DNA of 64,000 nt from Bermanella sp034110565 (GTDB lineage Bacteria > Pseudomonadota > Gammaproteobacteria > Pseudomonadales > Oceanobacteraceae). The translations under genes were made by a program, and so were the position numbers. This document shows, piece after piece, positions 34,568 to 43,659 of the stretch (position 1 is the first letter of the stretch; the number at the start of each line of letters is the position of its first letter). The notes under the pieces were generated by a model. That model ran no database searches. It was not told the DNA's origin and saw nothing but the letters and a program-made list of their open reading frames with translations. The DNA is taken from positions 1 through 64,000 of the forward strand of contig JAWUYY010000030.1 in assembly GCA_034110565.1 (NCBI GenBank). Direction: 5' to 3'.

Positions 34568-34921
34568 ATGGATATCAGCAAGCAAGAACTAAGAGATGAG
34601 ATCATCCATCCCACTCTTGAGTATTTGGGAAAAGCAGGCACAGCTGTTGAAAATTTGCTGGTCGCTATCGCCACCCGAAAACAACACACTCATAAAGGAT
34701 TAGGTCCCTATGGTATTGATACATCTACCCATCAGATCGTATGGGATAAGTATCTTGCGTTTCATCCTGACTTAGCCAGCCGTATTCGAGGCCTTGCTTC
34801 TCAACGTGCTTTTTTAGAGGACCCTCATAGCGAGCTCGTAACAAACCTTTGTTACGCCACCGCCATTGCTTGGGTTGTTTATATTTTGCACCCTCAAGAA
34901 TTGGCTCACTGCGTCGCCTAA
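34568..34921 (+). CDS. Conserved hypothetical protein, 117 aa
   Basis: An excellent ribosome binding site (AGGAGGTAAGCC) precedes the ATG, so the gene is real. The 117-residue protein is mainly helical, with the segment GKAGTAVENLLVAIATRKQH, then GLGPYGIDTSTHQIVWDKYL and a hydrophobic AIAWVVYILHP near the C-terminus. I recognise similar small proteins in pseudomonads and relatives but no function. It lies 95 bases upstream of trmN in the same direction and could share its promoter. Confidence 0.75.
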   Translation: MDISKQELRDEIIHPTLEYLGKAGTAVENLLVAIATRKQHTHKGLGPYGIDTSTHQIVWDKYLAFHPDLASRIRGLASQRAFLEDPHSELVTNLCYATAIAWVVYILHPQELAHCVA

Positions 34922-35015
34922 CAATTCGCAAGCCGTTACTGGCTTGCTTATATCCTTACTATACCCTTCAACGTCAACGCGCTTTATACTCTGTATTTTT
35001 ACAAGAAGTCCCTCT

Positions 35016-35735
35016 TTGTCTAAACACATATTTCAATTTAAACAATTTACCGTCGCACAGGATAAGTGCGCAATGAAGGTCAGCTTGGATGCTTGCTTGC
35101 TTGGTGCACTCTGTAGTGTATCAACCGCACATACTATTTTAGATATAGGAACAGGCACAGGTCTATTGGCACTAATGGTAGCGCAAAGGAGTCATGCTCA
35201 AATTGACGCAGTAGAATTAGATGAAGATGCGGCTGAACAAGCCAATGGCAATTTTCTGGCAAGCCCGTTTCATTCAAGACTGCACATTTACCAGCAAAGT
35301 ATTCAAACGTTTCAAAATTTAACACCTGCTGAAAGCTATGACGTGATAATTTGTAACCCGCCTTTTTTTAGCCAGCATTTAACCAGTGAAAACAAACAAA
35401 GAAACCTAGCTCGCCATAATGACAGCCTGAGTTTCTCCGACCTCAGCGCGTGCATTACAAAGCTATTGAAACCAAATGCAGAAGCTTGGTTGCTTTTACC
35501 ACAGCACGAGCACGAACATTTTTCAGTGACTGCAAAGAATCAAGGCTTAAACCTTATAAAACGTATTGATATTTATGCCAGACAACACAAACCGAGCAAA
35601 CTTGGCATATGGGTATATAGCAAACAAGAAGTACGCCCTTGTATTACCCAAGACATAATCATTTACCAAGAAAATAGCAATGTATACACCGCTGAATTTT
35701 CTCAATTATTAGCCGACTATTATTTAAAACTGTGA
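35016..35735 (+). CDS. trmN6: tRNA1(Val) (adenine37-N6)-methyltransferase TrmN6 (YfiC family)
   Basis: It methylates A37 of tRNA-Val using SAM. The N-terminus IFQFKQFTVAQDKCAMKVSLDACLLGA matches the E. coli family start, and motif I (ILDIGTGTGLLALMVA) and the catalytic NPPFF motif for N6-adenine methylation are present. At 239 aa from TTG 35016 the length matches the 245-aa family. The open frame runs back over the preceding gene, which argues against earlier starts. The TTG lacks a good ribosome binding site, so ATG 35073 is the next, shorter choice but would lose the FKQF region. Confidence 0.85.
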   Translation: MSKHIFQFKQFTVAQDKCAMKVSLDACLLGALCSVSTAHTILDIGTGTGLLALMVAQRSHAQIDAVELDEDAAEQANGNFLASPFHSRLHIYQQSIQTFQNLTPAESYDVIICNPPFFSQHLTSENKQRNLARHNDSLSFSDLSACITKLLKPNAEAWLLLPQHEHEHFSVTAKNQGLNLIKRIDIYARQHKPSKLGIWVYSKQEVRPCITQDIIIYQENSNVYTAEFSQLLADYYLKL

Positions 35736-35772
35736 ACTGATAGACTATTGTAAATTCGTTTGAGAACTTTAT

Positions 35773-36564
35773 ATGCGCATTATTATGAGCAGCCTATTAT
35801 TTTTATTACTCTGTGCAAGTTTTATTATAGGGTATTTATTTCCAACAACACCTCTCATGACTGCTCACATTGAAGGCAATCCATTCACGTTAAATAGCGA
35901 CATCCCTGACTTCTCTACCTATACAGATACCAATAAAAAGAAACGAGACTTCTTTGCTTTCCTACTGCCAAAAATCAAATATGCAAATGACAACATATTA
36001 AAAGAGCGCCGCCGTGTATTTGAATTAAAATCTAATCTACCCAATTTATCTAAAAGTGACGTTTCTGCTCTCAATACACTTAAAGATAAATATGAAGTAG
36101 ACGCAACTAATCATCAAGAAGCTATCGACGCCTTACTTAAGCGGGTTGATATTATTCCTGCACCGCTGGCTCTCGCTCAGGCAGCTAATGAATCGGCATG
36201 GGGCACATCGCGCTTTGCACAACTTGGTAATAATTTATTTGGTCAATGGTGCTATGTAGAAGGCTGCGGTATTATTCCTAAACAACGCACAGATGAAAAA
36301 CGCCACGAAGTGGCAAAATTCGATAGTATTACAGACTCTATTGAAAGCTATATGCGTAACTTAAACTCGCAGAATGCTTATGTGAAATTACGAACACTGC
36401 GCGCCGAAGCGAGAGAAGATGAAGATATTATTACAGGCGTAAATCTAGCGAAAGGCCTATGGGGCTACAGCACAAGAAGAGAAGCCTATGTGCATGAAAT
36501 ACAAATAATGATCAAGCAGAACGATTTACAACAATACAATCGTCCAGTATCACATACACATTAA
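35773..36564 (+). CDS. bax: Bax-like glucosaminidase-domain protein
   Basis: A single N-terminal membrane anchor or signal (IIMSSLLFLLLCASFIIGYL) is followed by a periplasmic domain. The GH73-type region carries LALAQAANESAWGTSRFAQLGNNLFGQW with the probable catalytic Glu140, and then the YSTRREAYVHEI ending. At 263 aa it matches E. coli Bax (274). It likely hydrolyses peptidoglycan N-acetylglucosamine linkages. It is convergent with rlmF, six bases apart, without a visible terminator. Confidence 0.85.
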   Translation: MRIIMSSLLFLLLCASFIIGYLFPTTPLMTAHIEGNPFTLNSDIPDFSTYTDTNKKKRDFFAFLLPKIKYANDNILKERRRVFELKSNLPNLSKSDVSALNTLKDKYEVDATNHQEAIDALLKRVDIIPAPLALAQAANESAWGTSRFAQLGNNLFGQWCYVEGCGIIPKQRTDEKRHEVAKFDSITDSIESYMRNLNSQNAYVKLRTLRAEAREDEDIITGVNLAKGLWGYSTRREAYVHEIQIMIKQNDLQQYNRPVSHTH

Positions 36565-36569
36565 TAACG

Positions 36570-37484
36570 TTACTCAAAATGCCAGGCAATGAAGCGACTG
36601 ATTTTATTGCCTTGGGCCATTTCGATTACATCAAATTTAGCCCCAACCTTATTTAAACTACGCTTAAGTGCCCCTAGGTTTTCTTTTTTTGATACCAAGC
36701 AAGTAAAGCAGCCTACTTGACTCCCATAGTCTTGGGATTCAAAAATCATATTCGTAATAAACCGTTTCTCACCACCTGTACACCAAAGCTCATTACTTTG
36801 ACCGGCAAAGTTTAGTTGCTTATGTTTTGAAATATGCGAAATATTAGAGTTGCGCTTTTGTTTATTGCGATTAAGGTTTTGATTTTTTCTAACACTGCCT
36901 GCCATAGCCGCTTCTTGTGATTCATGAAACGGAGGGTTACAAACTGTCAGGTGAAAATAATCATTTTCTTGAATAATACCCTTAAAGATATATTCATCCG
37001 ATACTTGCTTACGAAGCTCAATGCCTAAATGTAAGTCCCTATTTACATCAATATTGCCTTGAGCACTTTCAAGAGCGCCATCATCAATGTCAGTAGCGAC
37101 CATATCCCAATTAAGTAAACGATTGGCTAGTAAGGGGTAAATCAAATTTGCCCCCGTACCTATATCTAAACCTACCATATTACTAGGCTGAGTATTTTTT
37201 CCCTGAAAATAATGATGTTGCTGTAAGTACTCAGCTAAATGACACAGATAATCCACACGTCCGGGAATAGGCGGACATAAATAACCATCCGGAATATCCC
37301 AAGACTGCAAACCATAATGATGCATCAGCAAGGCTTTATTTAATAACTTCACTGCAACTGGATTTGAAAAATCGATGGTAAGACGATCATGTTTACTTGA
37401 TAGCAACAATGGCACAAGCTCAGGTACAACCTGAGCTAATGCCTGCATATCGTAACCATTAACGTGGGGGTTAGTTGAATGCAT
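36570..37484 (-). CDS. rlmF: 23S rRNA (adenine1618-N6)-methyltransferase RlmF
   Basis: It methylates A1618 of 23S rRNA. The sequence begins MHSTNPHVNGYDMQALAQ, typical of RlmF, and carries DIPDGYLCPPIPGRVDYLCHLA, the SAM motif LDIGTGANLIYPLL and the catalytic NPPFHESQEAA. Its ATG overlaps the TAA of msrA (TAATG), so it is translationally coupled and is the last gene of the recC-recB-recD-msrA-rlmF unit. Length is 304 aa. Confidence 0.92.
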   Translation of the reverse strand: MHSTNPHVNGYDMQALAQVVPELVPLLLSSKHDRLTIDFSNPVAVKLLNKALLMHHYGLQSWDIPDGYLCPPIPGRVDYLCHLAEYLQQHHYFQGKNTQPSNMVGLDIGTGANLIYPLLANRLLNWDMVATDIDDGALESAQGNIDVNRDLHLGIELRKQVSDEYIFKGIIQENDYFHLTVCNPPFHESQEAAMAGSVRKNQNLNRNKQKRNSNISHISKHKQLNFAGQSNELWCTGGEKRFITNMIFESQDYGSQVGCFTCLVSKKENLGALKRSLNKVGAKFDVIEMAQGNKISRFIAWHFE

Positions 37485-38104
37485 TAAATGAACGACACAC
37501 CTGTGCCGCCTAAACCACAATAGCCATTTGGATTTTTATGCAGATATTGCTGATGGGCATCTTCTGCAAAATAAAATTCACGAGCCTTGCTTATCTCAGT
37601 GGTAATGGCTGAAAAGCCAGCTTTGGTTAAATTTGTTTGATACATTTGCTTACTTTTTTCAGCAAACATCTTTTGCATGTCATCTTCCCAAAATACGGCC
37701 GAACGGTACTGAGTACCCTTATCATTGCCCTGTCCCATACCTTGGGTCGGATCATGGCCTTGCCAAAACGTTTCTAGTAGCGTCCAAAAGTCGGTTAGTT
37801 CTTGGTTGAATACCACCATTACAGTTTCTGTATGTCCAGTTTGGCCAGAGCACACTTCTTCATAAGTTGGGTTTTTAGTAAAGCCGCCCATATAACCTAC
37901 AGCGGTACAGTACACACCTGGCAACTGCCAAAATAAACGTTCCGCACCCCAAAAACAGCCAATAGCAAAAAACGCTTTCTTTGCGTGAGCAGGCCAAGGA
38001 CCTTCTAAGCTGCGACCACTTACCGCATGCTTACTGACTATTGGCATTCTTTCACTGCGACCAGGTAACGCCTGATCCTTTGTAATCATGTTTTGCATAC
38101 CCAT
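37484..38104 (-). CDS. msrA: Peptide methionine sulfoxide reductase MsrA
   Basis: It reduces methionine-S-sulfoxide in proteins. The catalytic Cys50 lies in GCFWGAER, followed by YMGG and TGHTETVMV; the C-terminal NPNGYCGLGGTG contains the resolving cysteine region. Length 206 fits the family (E. coli 212). ATG 38104 is preferred over a GTG further upstream because AGGTGA lies five bases ahead. It begins 13 bases after the recD stop and ends in a TAATG overlap with rlmF. Confidence 0.94.
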   Translation of the reverse strand: MGMQNMITKDQALPGRSERMPIVSKHAVSGRSLEGPWPAHAKKAFFAIGCFWGAERLFWQLPGVYCTAVGYMGGFTKNPTYEEVCSGQTGHTETVMVVFNQELTDFWTLLETFWQGHDPTQGMGQGNDKGTQYRSAVFWEDDMQKMFAEKSKQMYQTNLTKAGFSAITTEISKAREFYFAEDAHQQYLHKNPNGYCGLGGTGVSFI

Positions 38105-38116
38105 GAGTATCACCTA

Positions 38117-40057
38117 TTAAAATAATGAAAACTGTGAATCATCTGCAGGTAAAGACGCCACTTTTGTCTCTACCTTAGGGGCCGATTCTGTATACCACAA
38201 ACGTTGACGCAAACCGCTGGCTCGCTGCACTTTACGCTGTAACGCTTGCTGAATAATGGGGCTTTTACCTATGCAGGTTAACTGCTTTTTAGCCCGTGTT
38301 ATGCCCGTATAAATCAGCTCTTTAGTTAACACCTGAGTATTATGGTCAGGTAGGACTAATGCACAATGAGCAAATTCTGAGCCCTGACTTTTATGTACCG
38401 TCATGGCGAATACGGTTTCATGGGCAGGTAAGCGTGAAGGTTGTAACCAGCGCACTTGCTGATCACTACCGATAAACACCACTTTAGCCCTGATTTTACC
38501 GTCCTCCCCTAGTTGAGGGAGAACCAATCCTATGTCGCCATTATACAGATTTAAGCCATAGTCGTTCTGCATAATCATGACAGGGCGCCCTAGATACCAA
38601 GTTTGGCTGGACTCAATTAAACCTTTTTGTCTCAAACCTTGCTCAAGTACCTCATTTAATCCCGCTACCCCTAATCGCCCGTCACGCAATGCACATAAAA
38701 TTTGGAATTGATTAAACAAGCCATGAATCTCAAACGCTTGCTCGTCATTTAAGCCTTGGCCCGTATTTAGGTTGTGAATACGTTTAATATAAACCGCATA
38801 TTGCTCGACACTTTGTCGAACAAATTCGTCAAAGTTTTCTTCACTTAATTCCGATATATTTAAATCATCAAAACCCTTGGCAACCACATCTTGCCAAGTT
38901 TGATAGTCCCCTAAGTTAGCGGCTGCGGATAAATTTCCTATCCCACTGTTGGCATCAAACCGGTAACTCTTTCTTAAGTGGCAAATGTGATCTCGTAAAG
39001 TGGCGCCCGTGGCTTCAACTTCACCTGCAAGATTCATCTTGGTTAATGCCGACAAGCTGTCAGCCATTACCTGTGAATAACCATGCTCGGATTCACTATC
39101 ACAAATATCCGCTAACACACTGCCCGCTTCTACCGAGGCTAACTGGTCTTTATCCCCCAATAAAATTAACTGCCCATGACTAGGGAGAGCATCTAATAAT
39201 TTTGCCATCAAAGGCAAATCTATCATGGAGGCTTCATCAACGATCAGTACATCAAGATGCAAAGGATTAAACCCATTATATTTAAAATCCCCTTTACCAT
39301 TTGATTTTAATAATCGATGAACTGTACTGGCTTGTTCAGGAATAAACTGCTTGAGCGCATCATCCACATTAAGCTGCTGCTTGGCCGAACTAATGGATTC
39401 AGTCAAACGCATGGCCGCTTTCCCTGTGGGGGCCACTAGTTTAATAATGGGGTTGCTCTTGGCCTGAGTTTGATACAACTGAATCAACAAGGCTAACAGG
39501 CGAATCACTGTGGTGGTTTTACCTGTGCCTGGGCCACCACTGATCACAGAAAAACCTTGTTGTGCCGCCAAACATGCTGCAATAGCCTGCCAATTAATTT
39601 CGTTTGACTGATCATCAATTTGAAATAGTTCAGCAATAAATGCTTGCTCTTGATTTAAATCCCAATTTTTTGAAACCAACTTTTGTTTAATGCGCCTTGC
39701 TAATTGTGTCTCGTACAACCAGTAGCGCTGCAAATACAAGCGCTCACCTTCTAGCACTAAAGGTTGGTTGACGCCCATCTCTGAATTATTCACATGTTCT
39801 TGCGCACCAAACACAAGCTGACATGCTTGCAAGGCTTGTTTGATTTGTTGAAGCTCGTTTACCGTTAGATATTCATGGGGTTGCGAGAAATCCAAACACA
39901 CATGTCCCATGCCTAAATGGGCACTGAGTATGAACCCGGTAATTTCTAACACCTTAGTTTCAGGCTCAAGATCTTGCAAAAAAAATGCAAACTGTTTATC
40001 AAGCAAGCGAATATGATGGGTATCTAAACGCGTTAAATACTGCGATAAGCTAATCAT
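38117..40057 (-). CDS. recD: Exodeoxyribonuclease V alpha subunit RecD
   Basis: RecD is the 5'-3' SF1B helicase motor of RecBCD. The Walker A motif GGPGTGKTTT is near residues 172-181, the Walker B VLIVDEASMID is near 285, and the C-terminal helicase motif is in FAMTVHKSQGSEF. Length is 646 (E. coli 608). It overlaps the recB stop by four bases (ATGA). Presence of RecC, RecB and RecD together supports a full RecBCD complex for double-strand break repair and degradation of foreign linear DNA. Confidence 0.95.
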   Translation of the reverse strand: MISLSQYLTRLDTHHIRLLDKQFAFFLQDLEPETKVLEITGFILSAHLGMGHVCLDFSQPHEYLTVNELQQIKQALQACQLVFGAQEHVNNSEMGVNQPLVLEGERLYLQRYWLYETQLARRIKQKLVSKNWDLNQEQAFIAELFQIDDQSNEINWQAIAACLAAQQGFSVISGGPGTGKTTTVIRLLALLIQLYQTQAKSNPIIKLVAPTGKAAMRLTESISSAKQQLNVDDALKQFIPEQASTVHRLLKSNGKGDFKYNGFNPLHLDVLIVDEASMIDLPLMAKLLDALPSHGQLILLGDKDQLASVEAGSVLADICDSESEHGYSQVMADSLSALTKMNLAGEVEATGATLRDHICHLRKSYRFDANSGIGNLSAAANLGDYQTWQDVVAKGFDDLNISELSEENFDEFVRQSVEQYAVYIKRIHNLNTGQGLNDEQAFEIHGLFNQFQILCALRDGRLGVAGLNEVLEQGLRQKGLIESSQTWYLGRPVMIMQNDYGLNLYNGDIGLVLPQLGEDGKIRAKVVFIGSDQQVRWLQPSRLPAHETVFAMTVHKSQGSEFAHCALVLPDHNTQVLTKELIYTGITRAKKQLTCIGKSPIIQQALQRKVQRASGLRQRLWYTESAPKVETKVASLPADDSQFSLF

Positions 40058-43000
40058 AAAAGATCCCCCTGCATGGGCTTGCTCTCAGGTTTCACTATCG
40101 ATTCAGCCAAAATACCGGCTAATGCTTCCCCTTGTATTAATCGATCTAAATTCAGTATCAATTGTTTATCTGGTTTACAAAAGAACTGCCCTGTATCACT
40201 GTTATCATGTTGCAGCCCCCGTAAAAACAAATAATATCCGCCGCCTATGTGCGTATCATAATCGTAATCGGTTAAACGCAGCGCTAATAAACGGTGTAAA
40301 GCCAGAGTGTAAATCACCATTTGTACGTCATAACGATGTTCTGCCATGGCTTGTTCCATCGTCACTTGATCGTATGCACTAAAATCATTCCCTAGGTGGT
40401 TTGATTTATAATCCAATATAAAGAACTGTCCTTGCCACTCAAACGTTAAATCGATAAAGCCCTTTAGCATGCCTTTGAGCTGATAGAAATCTAAATCATG
40501 CGCCGATGCTTGTAGACAAGGATAAGCCTTAAGTAATTGATTAAATTCACCCGCATTTAATCTTTCAACAGGAAAATAAAACTCCATCTCTACTTTTTTC
40601 ATACTTGGCGTTAAAGCTGACAGGCTTAAACCTTGTGATTCATCATGTCGATTTAAAGGTGCTTGTAAAATAGTATGCAACCAAGGCATGACAACATCGG
40701 CATAATATAAATCAATACCAAAGCGTGTCATTAAGGTTTCAATTAACGCATCTATATCATCGGGTAATTGAGTGAAATCAATTTCTTCTAACAAGGTATG
40801 TAAGAAATTACCCGCATGGGCGCCACGAGGAAAACTAAACTGACTGGCTAATTGATCCACTTGATCTTGAGTGAGCACCGCTTGTTCTGCTTGATCCTCA
40901 TCTAAATCAAATCGCGCACTAATTGGTGCATGTAGGTGACGCACTAAACCTGAGAAACTGGATAACTGCCAATCTCGTTTAATACGGCCATTAAATGGTC
41001 GTACCGATAATTGTGACGTTGTAATCGATTGACTAAATGTCGTCACACTCGTGACTAACGGTTTCACCTCAAAACTCTCAGGGTACTGAACGGCCAAATC
41101 ATCTAACTTAGGTTGACGTTTTTCGTCTGGGCCAGCAAACAACACATGCTGTAACGCACTGACTTGCACCACACTATCAAGGCGTTTATTACCTGAAATC
41201 TCAGGTATGGTCACATAACACTTACTGGCCGCACGGGTTAGCCCCACATACAACAAACGCACTTCTTCAGCCAACCCTTCTTCAATTCGCTGTGCGCGAT
41301 AATCGTCGGCTAAATCACAGACCAGTTGCTTGGATTGCACATCATAAAACAACTCATCACTGGACTCTTTGCCATCCCAATTAAAAGGTAAAAAGACAAT
41401 CGGATACTCTAACCCCTTGGATTTATGTATGGTGACAATTTGAACTAAGTTCGCATCACTTTCTAAGCGTAACTGTTTTTGTTCGCCATTATCCTTTGAT
41501 TGCATAACCTGCTGCGTAAACCAGGTTAACAAACCTTGCATACCTTGTACTTCGGTTGAAGTGTGCTGCAATAATTCAGCAAGGTGCATCATGTTTGTTA
41601 AACGGCGCTCACCATCTGCAAGAGCAAGCCAAGTATTCGGTAACTGACGCGAATGCAGCCACTGCATGACCATGGCCATAATACCTTGCTTCATCCAAGT
41701 TTCATGGCAAACATACAGCTGCTCTAATTGGGCTTCCCACGCGTTTTCGTCTTGGTTGAAGTGTTTGAAATCGTCTAATGATAAACCCCAAGTAGGATGG
41801 GCGATGGCATTACGATATTGGCGCTCGCTTAAACTATGCACACCTTGCAATAACGCCAGCAAGGCCAAAGCTTCTTCAGAGTCAAAAACACTTTCTTGTC
41901 CCACATAGACACAACTGATACCACGAGCCGACAAACTCTGCTTAATAGCCGCCGCTTGATGTCGATTACGTACCAACACGGCCATATTACTGGCACCAAG
42001 AATCTGCTCATTTAATAAAACTTCACCTTGCTGTGCGCCATTTAATAAAAGGCTTATTCTCTCGGCACAACTTTCTGCACAGGCTAAGGTTAAACTGGCT
42101 TTATTTGCTGCATGGCTTTCATCCGCCACCAGCCAGGTTAATGCAGGTTGTATTTGTTTATTAATGGATAAGGCTTGCGCACTGCCATTAGCCTTAACGG
42201 CTAAAAAAGGAATGCTGTCATCATATATAAATGGATGTTGGTGTTGGGTAAAAATATGATTCACCGCCGCCACCATGTTATGGGTTGAACGGTAGTTGGT
42301 ATCTAGGGTGTATTGAGCATCCACTTCTTGCTTGGCTTCGATATAGGTGAAAATATCGGCCCCACGAAATTTATAAATAGCCTGCTTTGGGTCACCGATC
42401 ATAAACAAACCATGATCATGTTTTATAGCATCATCACTGTATAGAGAATGGAATACTTGATACTGCTCTGCATCGGTGTCTTGAAATTCATCCACCATGG
42501 CAACCGGATACTGACTGCGCACTTGCTGCAACATGATGTTTCGGTTATGACCATTAAACGCAGTATTCACATGGCTTAATAAATCATCGGCAGACAACAC
42601 ATGCTGTTGTTGTTTTAAATAGGTTAAGCGACCTTTTAACGCGTCTAGTAAATCAACTCTTAACTGGCGAACCGCTAACGTCTGTGCTGTTTCAAACTTA
42701 TCAATATCGTTTAATAAACCTTCACACAAATCACTTAATAGATGAGAGGCAGGTTCTCCGCCTTTTTTTACGGATTTGAGTAAACCATTTTTGGTCAATA
42801 CATTCAGTGCATCCAGTATATCTTTGCTTTTTACTCTTTGAGGATTACGCAAATAATCATTAATCACACCGGCACGTTTATCTAAGCTTCTTGCAAAGGT
42901 GCCATTGAGCATAGGATGATTGCGAATCTGAGCAATAAAATCCTCACCTTGCTCATGCCAAGTTTGACTGACTCGTTGTTGGGTTTGAGCCAGCTGCTCA

Positions 43001-43659
43001 TAGGCACTTTCTAAATCGGTACCTAAACTAGTATCACCTAGGTGAAAATGTGCACGTTTATAAATTAATGGGCGCAAACTTTTTAACAAATCATCAGGGG
43101 TTTTCCATTGCCCTAACAGCAATTGTAATTTCATCCCATTTAGCGGATAGACCTTGGCACGCCATACATCACGAATGGCTTGCTCAAGTAATTCACTTTC
43201 ATCGAGTATTAATTCAAATTCGCCATTCACACCACTTTCAACGGCGTTTTGTCTTAATAACCTTTGTGCAAATCCATGAATGGTATAAATAGATGCCAAG
43301 TCCATTAATTGCTGCGCATCTTTTAATTTTTGCAGCGCCAATGACACATCGTCTATTTCACTTTTAATGGTTTCAATTAAAGGGTCATTCCCTTTGTTTT
43401 GTAATGCCAAATAAGCTTGGCGTAAACGCCCACGAATCCGGCTACGTAATTCTTCTGTGGCAGCACGAGTAAAAGTCACAACTAATATGTTTTCTGGGCT
43501 TAATGCTGTACATCCATGACCCAAAACAAAACGTAAATACAAACTGGTTATGGTGTAGGTTTTACCAGTACCAGCGCTGGCTTCAATAAGAGACACACCA
43601 TTAAGGGGAATACGGGCAGTATCTAATACTTGCATAGTATCTGAGGCTGGAGCATTCAT
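40054..43659 (-). CDS. recB: Exodeoxyribonuclease V beta subunit RecB
   Basis: RecB is the 3'-5' SF1A helicase and only nuclease of RecBCD. Walker A IEASAGTGKTYTI is near residues 24-36, Walker B MVDEFQDTD near 395, and the nuclease domain starts at about 930, with GNFLHTLLEE and the catalytic LDYKSN (Asp and Lys near 1082 and 1084). Length is 1201 (E. coli 1180). Four-base overlaps with recC upstream and recD downstream imply coupled synthesis. The active-site residues look intact. Confidence 0.96.
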   Translation of the reverse strand: MNAPASDTMQVLDTARIPLNGVSLIEASAGTGKTYTITSLYLRFVLGHGCTALSPENILVVTFTRAATEELRSRIRGRLRQAYLALQNKGNDPLIETIKSEIDDVSLALQKLKDAQQLMDLASIYTIHGFAQRLLRQNAVESGVNGEFELILDESELLEQAIRDVWRAKVYPLNGMKLQLLLGQWKTPDDLLKSLRPLIYKRAHFHLGDTSLGTDLESAYEQLAQTQQRVSQTWHEQGEDFIAQIRNHPMLNGTFARSLDKRAGVINDYLRNPQRVKSKDILDALNVLTKNGLLKSVKKGGEPASHLLSDLCEGLLNDIDKFETAQTLAVRQLRVDLLDALKGRLTYLKQQQHVLSADDLLSHVNTAFNGHNRNIMLQQVRSQYPVAMVDEFQDTDAEQYQVFHSLYSDDAIKHDHGLFMIGDPKQAIYKFRGADIFTYIEAKQEVDAQYTLDTNYRSTHNMVAAVNHIFTQHQHPFIYDDSIPFLAVKANGSAQALSINKQIQPALTWLVADESHAANKASLTLACAESCAERISLLLNGAQQGEVLLNEQILGASNMAVLVRNRHQAAAIKQSLSARGISCVYVGQESVFDSEEALALLALLQGVHSLSERQYRNAIAHPTWGLSLDDFKHFNQDENAWEAQLEQLYVCHETWMKQGIMAMVMQWLHSRQLPNTWLALADGERRLTNMMHLAELLQHTSTEVQGMQGLLTWFTQQVMQSKDNGEQKQLRLESDANLVQIVTIHKSKGLEYPIVFLPFNWDGKESSDELFYDVQSKQLVCDLADDYRAQRIEEGLAEEVRLLYVGLTRAASKCYVTIPEISGNKRLDSVVQVSALQHVLFAGPDEKRQPKLDDLAVQYPESFEVKPLVTSVTTFSQSITTSQLSVRPFNGRIKRDWQLSSFSGLVRHLHAPISARFDLDEDQAEQAVLTQDQVDQLASQFSFPRGAHAGNFLHTLLEEIDFTQLPDDIDALIETLMTRFGIDLYYADVVMPWLHTILQAPLNRHDESQGLSLSALTPSMKKVEMEFYFPVERLNAGEFNQLLKAYPCLQASAHDLDFYQLKGMLKGFIDLTFEWQGQFFILDYKSNHLGNDFSAYDQVTMEQAMAEHRYDVQMVIYTLALHRLLALRLTDYDYDTHIGGGYYLFLRGLQHDNSDTGQFFCKPDKQLILNLDRLIQGEALAGILAESIVKPESKPMQGDLL